A DNA stretch of 64,000 nt from NCBI RefSeq assembly GCF_024397895.1, contig NZ_CP073346.1, forward strand, positions 3,348,001-3,412,000, written 5' to 3'. Position 1 is the stretch's first letter. Every line of letters begins with the position of its first letter. Both the position numbers and the translations under genes were made by a program. This DNA comes from Pseudomonas benzenivorans (GTDB lineage Bacteria > Pseudomonadota > Gammaproteobacteria > Pseudomonadales > Pseudomonadaceae). Shown here one piece after another: positions 43,930 through 53,287 of this stretch. Below the pieces are notes generated by a model that was given only the letters and a program-made list of their open reading frames with translations, searched no databases and was not told the DNA's origin.

Positions 43930-45285
43930 TCAGCCGGCGATCAGTGCCTTGGCCGCCTGGCGGTGATCGGCGATCAGCCGGGCCACATCCAGGCCTTCGA
44001 CCTGGCCGTCGATGACCCGCCAGCGGCCGCCGATCATCATCCGGTCGGCGCGGTCGGCGCCGCACAGCAGCAGGGCCGACAGCGGGTCGTGGCTGCCGGA
44101 GAAGCGCAGCTCGTCGAGCTTGAAGAAGGCCAGGTCGGCCTGCTTGCCCACCGCCAGCTCGCCGATGTCGCTGCGCCCCAGCAGCTTGGCCGATCCCTTG
44201 CTCGCCCAGCCCAGGGCCAGTTCCGGGGTGATCCGCTCGGCGCCGTAACGCAGGCGTTGCAGGTACAGGGCCTGGCGCGCCTCGAGGATCAGGTTGGAGG
44301 CGTCGTTGGAGGCCGAGCCGTCGACGCCTATGCCGATCGGTGCGCCGGCCGCCTGCAGCTCCAGGGTCGGGCAGATGCCCGAGGCCAGGCGCATGTTCGA
44401 GCAGGGGCAGTGGCTGATACCGGTGCCGGCGGCGCCCAGGCGGGCGATTTCCTCCGGGTTGAAGTGGATGCCGTGGGCCAGCCAGGTGCGCGGGCCGAGC
44501 CAGCCGACGCTGTCCAGGTAATCGACGGTGCGCAGGCCGAAGCGCTGCAGGCAGAACTCCTCCTCGTCCAGGGTCTCGGCCAGGTGGGTGTGCAGGCGCA
44601 CGTCGAGCTTGCCGGCCAGCTCGGCGCTGGCGCGCATGATCGCCGGGGTCACCGAGAAGGGCGAGCAGGGCGCCAGGGCGATCTGGATCTGCGCGCCGGC
44701 GCCGCGCTCGTGGTATTGGCCGATCAGGCGCTGGCTGTCGGCGAGGATCACCTCGCCCTGCTGCACCGTCTGCTGCGGCGGCAGGCCGCCATCGGCCTCG
44801 CCCAGGCTCATCGAGCCGCGGGTGAGCATGGCGCGCATGCCCAGCTCGCGGACCACCCCGACCTGCACGTCGATGGCGTGCTCCAGGCCGTCGGGGAACA
44901 GGTAATGGTGGTCGGCCGCGGTGCTGCAGCCCGACAGCAGCAGTTCGGCCAGGGCCACCTTGGTCGCCAGGGCCAGCTGTTCCGGGGACAGCCTTGCCCA
45001 CACCGGGTACAGGGTCTTGAGCCAGGGGAACAGCGGCTGGTTGACCACCGGCGCCCAGGCGCGGGTCAGGGTCTGGTAGAAGTGGTGGTGGGTATTGATC
45101 AGGCCGGGCAGCACCACGTGCTCGCGGGCGTCGAAGGCATGGCTGCAGGGGGCTGCGGGCTGTTGGCCGGCGGCCAGCATTTCGACGATCAGGCCGTCTT
45201 CGACCACCAGGCCGCCGGTGGCGTCCAGGTCGTTGGCGGTGAAGATGGCCAGGGGGTTCATGATCCAGGTACGGGTGGCTGCCAT
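43930..45285 (-). CDS. 8-Oxoguanine deaminase (PA0142-like)
   Basis: 451 residues of the amidohydrolase superfamily, TrzN/SsnA-like. Metal-site signatures: PGLINTHHHFYQTLTRAW (His-x-His near residue 65), VRLHTHLAET, HGIHFNPEEIARLG and GVDGSASNDASNLILEARQA (Asp at the end). It matches from memory the 8-oxoguanine deaminase of P. aeruginosa PA0142 closely in its N-terminus (TRTW...NPLAIF). The enzyme removes oxidised guanine to form uric acid. ATG 45285 has GAGGAGCC upstream. The next gene, adenine deaminase, starts 107 bases on. Confidence 0.9.
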   Translation of the reverse strand: MAATRTWIMNPLAIFTANDLDATGGLVVEDGLIVEMLAAGQQPAAPCSHAFDAREHVVLPGLINTHHHFYQTLTRAWAPVVNQPLFPWLKTLYPVWARLSPEQLALATKVALAELLLSGCSTAADHHYLFPDGLEHAIDVQVGVVRELGMRAMLTRGSMSLGEADGGLPPQQTVQQGEVILADSQRLIGQYHERGAGAQIQIALAPCSPFSVTPAIMRASAELAGKLDVRLHTHLAETLDEEEFCLQRFGLRTVDYLDSVGWLGPRTWLAHGIHFNPEEIARLGAAGTGISHCPCSNMRLASGICPTLELQAAGAPIGIGVDGSASNDASNLILEARQALYLQRLRYGAERITPELALGWASKGSAKLLGRSDIGELAVGKQADLAFFKLDELRFSGSHDPLSALLLCGADRADRMMIGGRWRVIDGQVEGLDVARLIADHRQAAKALIAG

Positions 45286-45422
45286 GAGCAGGCTCCTCTG
45301 AGGGTGAGTTCAGGTTAGCCAGCTCAGTGTTGACCCTGTCTGCTGATCCAGGTGCGTGCGAAGACGCGCTGTCGAAGATACCTGTCCGAAAGGTCAGGAT
45401 CAACCCCCGGCTGTGACCTGCG

Positions 45423-46007
45423 TCAGAGGCGCCGCGTTGTGATGCGTCCGCGGCTGATGCCGGCGAGCAACTGCTGCAACTCGTCGACGCGCGCCTCGGG
45501 CAGGGCCAGTTGCAGTTCGGCACCCTCGGCGTCGAACTGCTCATGCTCCAGCAGTGCCTCCAGGTCGCTCAGGCGCGCCTTGAGCAGCGGCAGTTCGGCG
45601 AAGGCGCAGTGGAAGGCGAGGCGGCTACGCTGCACCAGTTCGGCGCGTTCGCCGGCCTGCAGGCATTTGCTGGCGCTGCCGCCGTAGGCCCTGGCCAGGC
45701 CACCGGTGCCGAGCTGGATGCCGCCGTACCAGCGGATCACCAGCACCGCCACCTGGTCGCAGTCCTGGCCCTCGATGGCGGCGAGAATCGGCCGGCCGGC
45801 GGTGCCGCCCGGTTCGCCGTCGTCGTTGAAGCGGTACTGCTGGCCGACCTTCCAGGCCCAGCAGTTGTGGCTGGCGCTCGGGTCGCTGGCACCCTCGATA
45901 AAGGCCTGGGCCTCGGCCGCGCTGGCGACCGGGGCGGCGAGGGCGAGGAAGCGGCTCTTGCGGATGTCCTCGCGGTACTCGCAAGGCGCGAGCAGGGTGA
46001 AGGCCAT
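45423..46007 (-). CDS. yigZ: IMPACT/YigZ-family protein
   Basis: 194 residues. N-terminal IMPACT domain: YREDIRKSRFLALAAPVASA, FIEGASDPSASHNCWAWKVG, FNDDGEPGGTAGRPILAAI and VIRWYGGIQLGTGGLARAYGG (about residues 10-120), the conserved core of YigZ. The C-terminal half is the DUF1949-type ferredoxin-like domain. Proposed roles are in translation control, but they are not established in bacteria. Start ATG 46007 overlaps the stop of the TetR gene by one base (TGATG). Confidence 0.93.
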   Translation of the reverse strand: MAFTLLAPCEYREDIRKSRFLALAAPVASAAEAQAFIEGASDPSASHNCWAWKVGQQYRFNDDGEPGGTAGRPILAAIEGQDCDQVAVLVIRWYGGIQLGTGGLARAYGGSASKCLQAGERAELVQRSRLAFHCAFAELPLLKARLSDLEALLEHEQFDAEGAELQLALPEARVDELQQLLAGISRGRITTRRL

Positions 46008-46675
46008 CAGACTGCCGCGGGCGGCGTCAGGCCGCAGCCCTTGAGGATGATGCGCACCAGGTTGTCGCCGGCTTCGGCGAACTCCTGCTTGGTCAGGCGC
46101 GAGCGGCCGGTGACGCGGCAGATCTGCGAGGCGAAGTCGGCGTAGTGCTGGGTGCTGCCCCACAGCAGGAAGATCAGGTGCACCGGGTCGACCGGGTCCA
46201 TCTTGCCGGCGGCGATCCAAGCCTCGAACACCGCGGCGCGGCCGCGAAACCAGGTGCGGTAGTCCTGATCGAAGTAGGCCGACAGGCATTCGCCGCCGCT
46301 GATCACCTCCATGGCGAAGATCCGCGAGGCCTTGGGGTAGCGGCGGGAGAAGTCCAGCTTGGCGCGGATATAGCGGTCCAGGGCCTCGGCCGGGTCGTCG
46401 TCGACGCTCAGGCTGTTGAAGGCGCTGTCCCACAGCTCGAGGATATTGCTCAGCACCGCCAGGTACAGCCCCAGCTTGTTGCTGAAGTAGTAGTGCAGGT
46501 TGGCCTTGGGCAGGCCGACGGTCTGGGCGATGGTGTTCATGCTGGTGCCCTTGAACCCGTGGCGGGCGAACTCCTCCTCGGCGGCGGCGAGGATCGCCTC
46601 TTCGTTCTTCTGGCGGATGCGCCCGGCGGGCTTGTCGGCGGAGTTGGCGCTGTGCGGGGGAATTGCAAGGGTCAT
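46007..46675 (-). CDS. TetR-family regulator with RutR-like C-terminal domain
   Basis: 222 residues. The HTH is EEAILAAAEEEFARHGFKGT with AQTVGLPKANLHYYFSNK, as in RutR. The C-terminal domain (LDRYIRAKLDFSRRYPKASR, FAMEVISGGECLSAYFDQDY) matches the YcdC/RutR family. E. coli RutR senses uracil and controls pyrimidine and purine degradation. Its position next to the purine deaminases, on the same strand and upstream of them, fits a regulator of nucleobase use; this is inference. ATG 46675 is the best of the upstream starts. Confidence 0.85.
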   Translation of the reverse strand: MTLAIPPHSANSADKPAGRIRQKNEEAILAAAEEEFARHGFKGTSMNTIAQTVGLPKANLHYYFSNKLGLYLAVLSNILELWDSAFNSLSVDDDPAEALDRYIRAKLDFSRRYPKASRIFAMEVISGGECLSAYFDQDYRTWFRGRAAVFEAWIAAGKMDPVDPVHLIFLLWGSTQHYADFASQICRVTGRSRLTKQEFAEAGDNLVRIILKGCGLTPPAAV

Positions 46676-46821
46676 AGACGGTACCGAAATCTTCGTGAGG
46701 CGGAGCCTGTGCACAGATAACCCAGTGTCGCCGGGGTGACAAGCGCCTGGGGCGGAAAAAACACAGTCGCGGGCCGACTGCCGTCGCCTGGTCGGCGGTC
46801 AACCGCGGCGCTTGGTGCCGA

Positions 46822-48099
46822 TCAGGGCCGCCGTCCGCCCAGGTACCAGCCCAGCGCCGCCCAGAGCGCGGCCAGGCCGGCGCCGACCAGGGCCGCCACC
46901 AGCACGCCCTGGGCCAGGCCGTCGAGCAGCGCCTTGAACCAGGCGCTGAGGGCGTCGCCGCCGCGGTAGACCACGGTGTCGATGAAGTTCTTGGCCTTGT
47001 ACTTGCTGTGCGCATCGAGCGGGGCGAAGAGCATTTCCCGGCCCGGACGGACGAAGGCGTACTCGCCGACCCGCCGAACGATCATCAGCGCCGCCAGCAC
47101 GGCGAAGGTCGGCGCCAGGGCCAGGCCGACAAAACCCAGGCAGACCAGCAGCGGTACCCCTGCCAGCAGGGCGCGCAGGCCGAGCTTGTCGGCCACCCGG
47201 CCGGTGACGAACAGCTGGGCCAGCAGCGACAGCGCCTGCACGGTGAAATCGATCAGGCCGAACACCCGCACCTGCTCGATCGGGTCCGGAAAGCGCTGTT
47301 GCACCAGGCGTGCCTGTTCGAAGTAGAGGAAGGTGCTGGCGCTGGCCAGGAGGATGACGAAGGCGGCGACGCCCAGCAGGTAGGGTGAGGCCAGCACCCG
47401 ACCGATGCCGCTGAAGGGGTTGCCCGGCACCGGCTCGCGCGGGTCCTCGCTGGGCGGCGCGCCGGGGCGCCCGGCGCCGCCGAGCGGGCGCCAGGCCATC
47501 AGCAGATGCTTGGCGGCCAGGGCGCCGGCTAGCAGCAGGGCGGCGCCCAGCAGCAGGCCACTGTGGCCGATGGCGCCGACCGCCAGGGTGCTCAGCGCCG
47601 GTCCCAGCAGGCCGCCGCAGCTGGCGCCGGCGGCGATGAAGGCGAACAGCCGGCGGGCCTGGGCGGCGTCGAACACGTCGCTCATCAGGCTCCAGGCCAC
47701 CGACACCACGAACAGGTTGTAGACCGACAGCCACACGTAGAACAGCCGCGCCAGCCACACCCCGTCGCCCTGGGCGAAGGCGGCGGCGAACGCCAGCAGG
47801 TTGAGGATGAACAGCCCGTACACCCAGTCGATGTAGCGCGAGCGCGGTACCCGCGAGTTGAGCCAGGCGAATAGCGGCACGGCCACCAGCATCAGCACGA
47901 AGGTGGCGCTGAACAGCCACTGCAGGTTCTCCACGCCGCCGCGGATGCCCATGGCCTCGCGGATCGGCCGCAGCATGAAGTAGCCGCAGAACAGGCAGAA
48001 GAACAGGGCGAAGCCGTTCAGCGCGGCGCGCAGTTCGCCGGGTTCGGCGTTGATCGCCCGGGCCAGGCGCTGCGCCGCGGTCATGACGGCGGCGGGCAT
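46822..48099 (-). CDS. MFS/NTT-like membrane transporter
   Basis: 425 residues with about 12 hydrophobic helices (LNGFALFFCLFCGYFMLRPI, YIDWVYGLFILNLLAFAAAF, SSLMSDVFDAAQ-type loops). This family is often called NTP/NTP exchange (Npt1/Npt2-like), related to the MFS. WSLMSDVFDAAQARRLFAFI and YAFVRPGREMLFAPLDAHSK are typical. Not the true ATP/ADP translocase of parasites; substrate unknown. Its start immediately follows the stop of the aldo/keto reductase gene (TGA-ATG), so the two are probably one operon. Confidence 0.82.
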   Translation of the reverse strand: MPAAVMTAAQRLARAINAEPGELRAALNGFALFFCLFCGYFMLRPIREAMGIRGGVENLQWLFSATFVLMLVAVPLFAWLNSRVPRSRYIDWVYGLFILNLLAFAAAFAQGDGVWLARLFYVWLSVYNLFVVSVAWSLMSDVFDAAQARRLFAFIAAGASCGGLLGPALSTLAVGAIGHSGLLLGAALLLAGALAAKHLLMAWRPLGGAGRPGAPPSEDPREPVPGNPFSGIGRVLASPYLLGVAAFVILLASASTFLYFEQARLVQQRFPDPIEQVRVFGLIDFTVQALSLLAQLFVTGRVADKLGLRALLAGVPLLVCLGFVGLALAPTFAVLAALMIVRRVGEYAFVRPGREMLFAPLDAHSKYKAKNFIDTVVYRGGDALSAWFKALLDGLAQGVLVAALVGAGLAALWAALGWYLGGRRP

Positions 48100-49023
48100 T
48101 CAGGCGAACGCCTGGACGATCTTCTCGCGTAGCGCGGCATCCGGCAGGCGGCCAAGGCCGGCGCCGAGGTTGTCGGCCATGTAGTGCGCCTTGGAGGTGG
48201 CCGGAATGGCCACCGTCACCGCCGGCTCGGCGAGGATGAACTTGAGCAGCAGCTGGGCCCAGGAGTCGGCGTCGGTTTCCTTGGCCCAGTCTGGCAGCGG
48301 TCGGCCGCGCACCCGCTGGAACAGCTGGCCACGGGCGAAGGGACGGTTGATCAGGGTGGCGATGCCGTGGTCGGCGCAATACGGCAGCAGGCGCCGCTCG
48401 GCGTTGCGCTCGGCCACCGAGTAGTTGAGCTGGACGAAATCCACCGGCTCCCTGGCCAACACCGCCAGCAGGTCGTCGTGGGCCGCCTCGCGGTAGTGGG
48501 TGATGCCGACATAGCGCACCCGGCCCTGGGCCTTCAGCTCGCGCAACAGGGCCAGCTGGGTGCGGGTGTCCTGCAGGTTGTGCACCTGCACCAGGTCGAG
48601 GCGCTCGCTCTGCAGCGCCCGCAGGCTTGCCTCGAACTGGGCCAGGCCACGGTCGCGGCCGGTGGCGGACAGCTTGCTGGCGAGAAAGGCCCGGCCCTGG
48701 TGGCCCGTGCGCCGCAGCAGCTCGCCGGTGACCGCCTCGGCGTTGCCATAGCTCGGTGCGGTGTCGATCAGGCTGGCGCCGCCTTGGATGAAGGTGCGCA
48801 TCACCGCCTCCAGGGGCGCGAGACTGGCATCGTCGAGACGCACGTGGAAGGTGCGCGAGGTGCCCAGGCCGATCACCGGCAGTAGCTCGCCGCTGGCGGG
48901 AATCTTGCGCTGCAGCAACTGCCCGGGCTCGAGGGCCAGGGCGCGGTGGGGCAGCAGCGGCAGGGCGGCGGCGAGGCCGAGCAGGGTGGCGCCGGTTTGG
49001 ATGACCTGACGACGGCTGGGCAT
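48100..49023 (-). CDS. Aldo/keto reductase with twin-arginine signal
   Basis: 307 residues. It starts PSRRQVIQTGATLLGLAAAL, with two Arg and a hydrophobic stretch to ALA-LE (residue 30), as in Tat signal peptides, so the enzyme may work in the periplasm with cofactor loaded before export. The AKR fold has IDTAPSYGNAEAVTGELL (catalytic Asp, Tyr), LASKLSATGRDRG (Lys), LVQVHNLQDT (His) and VAIPATSKAHYMADNL (NADP contact). It is followed by a transporter-like gene in an operon. Substrate unknown. Confidence 0.87.
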   Translation of the reverse strand: MPSRRQVIQTGATLLGLAAALPLLPHRALALEPGQLLQRKIPASGELLPVIGLGTSRTFHVRLDDASLAPLEAVMRTFIQGGASLIDTAPSYGNAEAVTGELLRRTGHQGRAFLASKLSATGRDRGLAQFEASLRALQSERLDLVQVHNLQDTRTQLALLRELKAQGRVRYVGITHYREAAHDDLLAVLAREPVDFVQLNYSVAERNAERRLLPYCADHGIATLINRPFARGQLFQRVRGRPLPDWAKETDADSWAQLLLKFILAEPAVTVAIPATSKAHYMADNLGAGLGRLPDAALREKIVQAFA

Positions 49024-49132
49024 GCTGTCCTCCAGGGGCGCGGCCTAAGGGACTGGAAACCCGAGGCGCGGCGGGCCGCGGAGCGCGCGCTTCACCGTTC
49101 GAGCATAGTCCCCGGGGTCGGGGCGCGCCGGC

Positions 49133-49567
49133 TCAGTTGCCCGGATGCTCGCTCAGCACCTGCTCGGTCCCCTGGCGGTCCAGGCCTATGACCTGATAGG
49201 CGTCGCGGATATCGCCGCGCTCCATCCCCGGCGAGCCGGTCGGCATGCCCGGCACGGCCGCGCCGAGCAGATCGGGGCGCTGGCGCAGCTTGAGAATGTC
49301 CGCCGCTGGCACGTGGCCCTCGACGAACTGGCCGTCGATCACCGCGGTGTGACAGGCCGACAGGCGCGGCGGTACGCCCAGGCGCTGCTTGACTGCGCTC
49401 ATGTCCGTCTCGACATGGTCGACGACGGTGAAACCGTTGTCCTGCAGGTGGCCGATCCAGGCCTTGCAGCAGCCGCAGTTGGGGTCGCGGTGGACATCGA
49501 TGGTCAGCGGCTCGGCGGCCTGGGCCCAGGCGGCAAACAGCGTGGCGAGAAGCAAGGCGAGGCGCAT
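49133..49567 (-). CDS. DUF411 periplasmic metal-binding protein
   Basis: 144 residues. Signal peptide (MRLALLLATLFAAWAQAA), then VHRDPNCGCCKAWIGHLQ, the Cys-x-Cys-Cys motif of DUF411 with likely Cu(I) binding, and later LSACHTAVIDGQFVEGHVPA (Cys, His). This family is commonly found in copper- or silver-resistance loci, but its biochemical function is not established. Start at ATG 49567 behind GGGAG. It shares its upstream region with the divergent DUF4345 gene. Confidence 0.87.
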   Translation of the reverse strand: MRLALLLATLFAAWAQAAEPLTIDVHRDPNCGCCKAWIGHLQDNGFTVVDHVETDMSAVKQRLGVPPRLSACHTAVIDGQFVEGHVPAADILKLRQRPDLLGAAVPGMPTGSPGMERGDIRDAYQVIGLDRQGTEQVLSEHPGN

Positions 49568-49700
49568 CGGGCAGGACTCCCTAAGGATTCGGGGTGACAG
49601 GATAACGCCGTCGCCGGCACCGCCCCAGGCTCTGGCTGTTTCCGAATATGCCAGGCTGGGCCTATGCTGCCCGCTCCCGGACATGAGAAGGAAGCTGTCG

Positions 49701-50087
49701 ATGCTGTTGGCGCGGGTGGTACTGATTCTGCAAATACTGGCCCTGGGCGGCCTCGGCCTGGCCTACTTCATCCGCCCCCACGAGATGAGCAACCTCAGCG
49801 GTATGCTGCTGATGGCGCCGGCCGCGGCCACCGATGTGCGGGCCTACTATGGCGGCCTGCAGCTGGGCCTGGCGGCCTACCTGCTGCTGGCCCTGGCGCG
49901 CCTGGAGCTGATCCGTGGCGCCCTGACCCTGCTGGTGCTGCTGTACAGCGCCCTGGCCCTGGCGCGCATCGGCGGCCTGTGGCTGGACGGCGGCGCCCAG
50001 CAGACCTTCAACCTCGTTGCCCTGCTGCTGGAACTGGTCTCGGCCGGGCTGGCGTTCTGGGCGCTGCGCACCCTGAACCGTCTCTAG
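49701..50087 (+). CDS. DUF4345 integral membrane protein
   Basis: 128 residues with four transmembrane helices: VVLILQILALGGLGLAYFI, then VRAYYGGLQLGLAAYLLLAL, LTLLVLLYSALALARIGGL and LVALLLELVSAGLAFWALR. The YYGGLQLGLA motif marks DUF4345. The ATG at 49701 has AAGGA upstream at a good distance; two earlier ATGs are also in frame. Function unknown. Its stop is three bases from the convergent trmA stop. Confidence 0.8.
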   Translation: MLLARVVLILQILALGGLGLAYFIRPHEMSNLSGMLLMAPAAATDVRAYYGGLQLGLAAYLLLALARLELIRGALTLLVLLYSALALARIGGLWLDGGAQQTFNLVALLLELVSAGLAFWALRTLNRL

Positions 50088-50090
50088 CGC

Positions 50091-51179
50091 CTAGCGCCGC
50101 TCCAGCAGCACGCCCGCTTCCATGTGGTGGGTGTAGGGGAACTGGTCGAACAGCGCGCAGCGCGTCACCTTGTGGGTGTCGCTGAGTTGGGCGATGTTGG
50201 CGGCCAGGGTCTCGGGGTTGCAGGAGATGTACAGAATGCGCCCGAAGCGCCGGGTCAGCTCGCAGGTGTCCGGGTCCATGCCGGCGCGCGGCGGGTCGAC
50301 GAACACGCTGCCGAACTCATAACTCTTGAGGTCGATGCCGGCCAGGCGGCGGAACGGCCGCACTTCGTTGAGCGCCTCGGTGAGTTCCTCGGCGGACAGG
50401 CGCACCAGGGTCACGTTGTCGATGCCGTTGTCGTCCAGGTTGGCCAGGGCGGCATTCACCGAGCTCTTGCTGATCTCGGTGGCCAGCACCTTGCGCACCC
50501 GGGTGGCCAGGGGCAGGGTGAAGTTGCCATTGCCGCAGTACAGCTCCAGCAGGTCGTCGTCGCGCTCGCCGAGCGCCTCGAAGGCCCAGCCGAGCATCTT
50601 CTGGCACACCTCGCCGTTGGGCTGGGTGAAGGCCCCCTCCGGCTGGCGGTAGCGGTAGGTGCGGCCGGCCACCTGCAGCGCTTCCAGGGCATGGTCGCGG
50701 CCGATGACCAGGCGCTTGCCGCGCGAGCGGCCGACCAGGCTGACCTGAAGCTCGGCGGCCAGTTTCTCGGCTTCGGCCTGCCAGGCCGCATCCAGAGGAC
50801 GGTGATAGCACAGGGTGATCAGTGCGTCGCCGGCCAATGTGGTGAGGAACTCGACCTGGAACAGCTTGAAGCTCAGGACCTTGCTGGCCTGCCAGGCGGC
50901 TTTCAGGCGCGGCATCAGCTCGTTGATCCGGGCGCTGGCGATGGGGAAGTCGTCCAGCAGGATCGGCGTGTGCTTGTCGCCGGCCTCGAACATGGCGTAG
51001 TGGCGATCCTCGCCCTCGCGCCACAGGCGGAATTCGGCGCGCAGGCGGTAGTGCTCGCGGGGCGACTCGAAGACCTCGGGCGCCGGCGCGGCGAAGGGCG
51101 CGAGCAGCTCGATCAGGCGCTGCTTCTTCTCGTCTAGCTGGGCGGCATAGGTGGCGGGATCGAACTGGGGACGGCTCAT
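50091..51179 (-). CDS. trmA: tRNA (uracil-5-)-methyltransferase TrmA
   Basis: 362 residues, the usual length. SAM-dependent RNA methyltransferase features: [37 protein letters not shown] (motif I with Gly-rich loop), [16 protein letters not shown] and [18 protein letters not shown] (catalytic Cys with Asn-Pro), and near the end [18 protein letters not shown]. It forms m5U54 in the T loop of tRNA. The start at 51179 is [19 protein letters not shown] as in other TrmA. Confidence 0.95.
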   Translation of the reverse strand: MSRPQFDPATYAAQLDEKKQRLIELLAPFAAPAPEVFESPREHYRLRAEFRLWREGEDRHYAMFEAGDKHTPILLDDFPIASARINELMPRLKAAWQASKVLSFKLFQVEFLTTLAGDALITLCYHRPLDAAWQAEAEKLAAELQVSLVGRSRGKRLVIGRDHALEALQVAGRTYRYRQPEGAFTQPNGEVCQKMLGWAFEALGERDDDLLELYCGNGNFTLPLATRVRKVLATEISKSSVNAALANLDDNGIDNVTLVRLSAEELTEALNEVRPFRRLAGIDLKSYEFGSVFVDPPRAGMDPDTCELTRRFGRILYISCNPETLAANIAQLSDTHKVTRCALFDQFPYTHHMEAGVLLERR

Positions 51180-51212
51180 GGACTACTCGACATTGCTTGC
51201 GGCTGAAACGGA

Positions 51213-51237
51213 CAGGAGCGGGACCGGCCCGCTCCTG
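51213..51237. terminator. Hairpin after NCS2 permease gene
   Basis: CAGGAGCGGG (51213-51222), loop ACCGG, CCCGCTCCTG (51228-51237): a perfect 10-base stem. It lies 20 bases beyond the permease stop on the minus strand, with TCCGTTT following, so intrinsic termination is likely, though some of this may extend into the trmA leader. Confidence 0.65.
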
Positions 51238-51256
51238 GAGGACTGGCTGGACGGTG

Positions 51257-52549
51257 TCAGGCGAAGAAGCCCAGCTTGATCACGAACAGCGCCGAGAGTA
51301 TCACCAGCGCCGGGTTGAGGTCGCGCCAGCGGCCGGCCAGGACCTTGACCAGGGTCCAGGTGATGAAGCCGAAGGCGATGCCGTTGGCGATGGAGAAGGT
51401 CAGCGGCATGGCCAGGGCGGCCGCCGCCACCGGCGCGGCGACGGTCAGGTCGTCCCAGTCGATCTGCGCCAGGCTGCTCATCATCAGCACCGCGACGAAC
51501 AGCAGCGCCGGGGCGGTGGCGTAGGCCGGCACGGCGCCGGCCAGGGGGGCGAAGAACAGGCTGAGGAGGAACAGCAGGGCGACCACGCAGGCGGTCAGGC
51601 CGGTGCGCCCGCCGGCGCTGATGCCGGCCGCCGACTCGATGTAGCTGGTGGTGGTGCTGGTGCCCAGGGCCGCGCCGGCCATGGTCGCGGTGCTGTCGGC
51701 CAGCAGGGCGCGGCCCAGGCGCGGCATCTTGCCGTCCTTGTCCAGCAGGTCGGCCTTCTGGGCCACGCCGACCAGGGTGCCGGAGGTGTCGAAGAGGTCG
51801 ACGAAGAGGAAGGCGAAGATCACGCTGAGCAGGCCGATATCCAGGGCGCCCATGATGTCCAGCTGCAGCAGGGTCGGCATCACCGGGGGCGGCATGGACA
51901 CCACGGCGTCCAGCTGCGACAGGCCGAGGACGATGGACAGGCCGGTAATCAGCAGGATGCCGATCATCACCGCGCCAGTGACCCGGCGGTGGGCCAGGGC
52001 GGCGATGATGAAGAAGCCCAGGCAGGCCAGCAGCGGCCCGCCTGCGGTCATGTCGCCGAGGGTCACCAGGGTGGCAGGGTGGTCGATGACGATGCCGGCG
52101 TTCTTCAGGGCGATGATCGCCAGGAACAGGCCGATACCGGCGGCGATGCCGGCACGCAGGGCCAGGGGGATGCTGTTGATGATCCATTCGCGGACCTTGA
52201 AGATCGACAGCAGGAAGAAGATCACCCCGGAGAGGAACACCGCGCCCAGCGCCACCTGCCAGGTATGGCCCATGGTCAGCACCACGGTATAGGTGAAGAA
52301 GGCGTTGAGGCCCATGCCCGGCGCGAGGGCGATCGGGTAGTTGGCCAGCAGGCCCATGATCGCCGAACCGATGGCGGCGGCCAGGCAGGTGGCGACGAAC
52401 ACCGCGCCGCGGTCCATGCCGGTCTCGGCGAGGATGCTGGGGTTGACGAAGAGGATGTAGGCCATGGTCAGGAAGGTGGTGAGACCGGCGAGGATCTCGG
52501 TGCGCACCGTGGTGTTGTGCGCTTTGAGTTGGAATAAGCGTTCCAGCAT
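51257..52549 (-). CDS. NCS2/AzgA-type purine permease
   Basis: 430 residues with about 13 membrane helices. Features of the AzgA-like branch of NCS2: TEILAGLTTFLTMAYILFVN at the start, NYPIALAPGMGLNAFFTYTV, AGIGLFLAIIALKNAGIV, LFDTSGTLVGVAQKADLLDK and GTSTTTSYIESAAGI. These import adenine, guanine or hypoxanthine with protons. Start ATG 52549 (MLERLFQLKAHN) is set by the family; an upstream frame has no good start. Together with the deaminases it points to purine salvage and catabolism. Confidence 0.93.
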   Translation of the reverse strand: MLERLFQLKAHNTTVRTEILAGLTTFLTMAYILFVNPSILAETGMDRGAVFVATCLAAAIGSAIMGLLANYPIALAPGMGLNAFFTYTVVLTMGHTWQVALGAVFLSGVIFFLLSIFKVREWIINSIPLALRAGIAAGIGLFLAIIALKNAGIVIDHPATLVTLGDMTAGGPLLACLGFFIIAALAHRRVTGAVMIGILLITGLSIVLGLSQLDAVVSMPPPVMPTLLQLDIMGALDIGLLSVIFAFLFVDLFDTSGTLVGVAQKADLLDKDGKMPRLGRALLADSTATMAGAALGTSTTTSYIESAAGISAGGRTGLTACVVALLFLLSLFFAPLAGAVPAYATAPALLFVAVLMMSSLAQIDWDDLTVAAPVAAAALAMPLTFSIANGIAFGFITWTLVKVLAGRWRDLNPALVILSALFVIKLGFFA

Positions 52550-52653
52550 GGCGTCTCCCTGGGGCGCTGATGGCGCCGTTGATATGCGAATCGCAAGCAA
52601 AGCACATCCGTGCGGAGACGGCAGTTTCTGCGGGCAATTCGGAAAAGGCGCGC

Positions 52654-52682
52654 ATCATATCAGCTAGGCTTTAGTCGGTGAA
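52654..52682 (-). promoter_or_regulatory. Sigma-70-type promoter of the NCS2 permease
   Basis: On the minus strand TTCACC (52677-52682), a 17-base spacer and TATGAT (52654-52659), a good match to the consensus. It is about 105 bases before the permease start; the leader between shows no purine-riboswitch pattern I can recognise. Confidence 0.6.
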
Positions 52683-52732
52683 TTTGTGACCGGAAGGTCA
52701 GCAAGATTCCCTTTCCTGTCGAGGAGAACAGC

Positions 52733-53287
52733 ATGAGCACACGCGCCGTAATCACCGTAGCCGATGGTGTCGAAGACCTCGAATGCGTGACCCTGATCGA
52801 CGTGCTGCGCCGCGCCGAGATCGAGGTGGTGGTGGCCAGCGTCGAGAACCGGCGGATGATCACCTGTGCCCGCGGCACGCGCCTGACCGCCGACGCCATG
52901 CTGGTCGACGTGCTGGCCCAGGACTTCGACCTGATCGTGCTGCCCGGCGGCATGCCGGGCGCCCAGCGCCTGGGCGAGCACGAGCCGCTGGCCGAGCGGG
53001 TGCGCCAGCAGGCCAAGGCCGGCAAGTTCTACGCCGCCATCTGCGCGGCGCCGGCCGTGGCCCTGCAGCCCTTCGGCGTGCTCAGGCAGCGGCGCATGAC
53101 CTGCTACCCCAGCTTCAGCGATCGCCTGTCCGGCTGCAGCTTCGTCGACGAGCCGGTGGTGGTCGACGGCAACTGCATCACCAGCCAGGGACCGGGCACC
53201 GCCCTGGCCTTTGCCCTGACCCTGGTCGAGCAGCTGCGCGGGCGTGGCACGCGCCTTCAGGTGGCCGAGGCGATGCTGGCGTCCTAG
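52733..53287 (+). CDS. yajL: DJ-1/YajL-family protein
   Basis: 184 residues. Class I glutamine amidotransferase-like fold of DJ-1: AVITVADGVEDLECVTLIDV, DFDLIVLPGGMPGAQRLGE, and the nucleophile elbow YAAICAAPAVALQPF with Cys at about residue 106, plus SQGPGTALAFALTLVE. These proteins are stress-protection proteins, perhaps deglycases or chaperones. A GAGGAGAACAGC ribosome site precedes it. The stop overlaps that of the convergent GST gene by two bases. Confidence 0.93.
   Translation: MSTRAVITVADGVEDLECVTLIDVLRRAEIEVVVASVENRRMITCARGTRLTADAMLVDVLAQDFDLIVLPGGMPGAQRLGEHEPLAERVRQQAKAGKFYAAICAAPAVALQPFGVLRQRRMTCYPSFSDRLSGCSFVDEPVVVDGNCITSQGPGTALAFALTLVEQLRGRGTRLQVAEAMLAS

Noticed and set aside
52550..52732. 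Purine riboswitch in the leader of the NCS2 permease
   Set aside because: The leader has no three-way junction pattern or the conserved loops of the purine aptamer. Only a sigma-70-like promoter can be supported.
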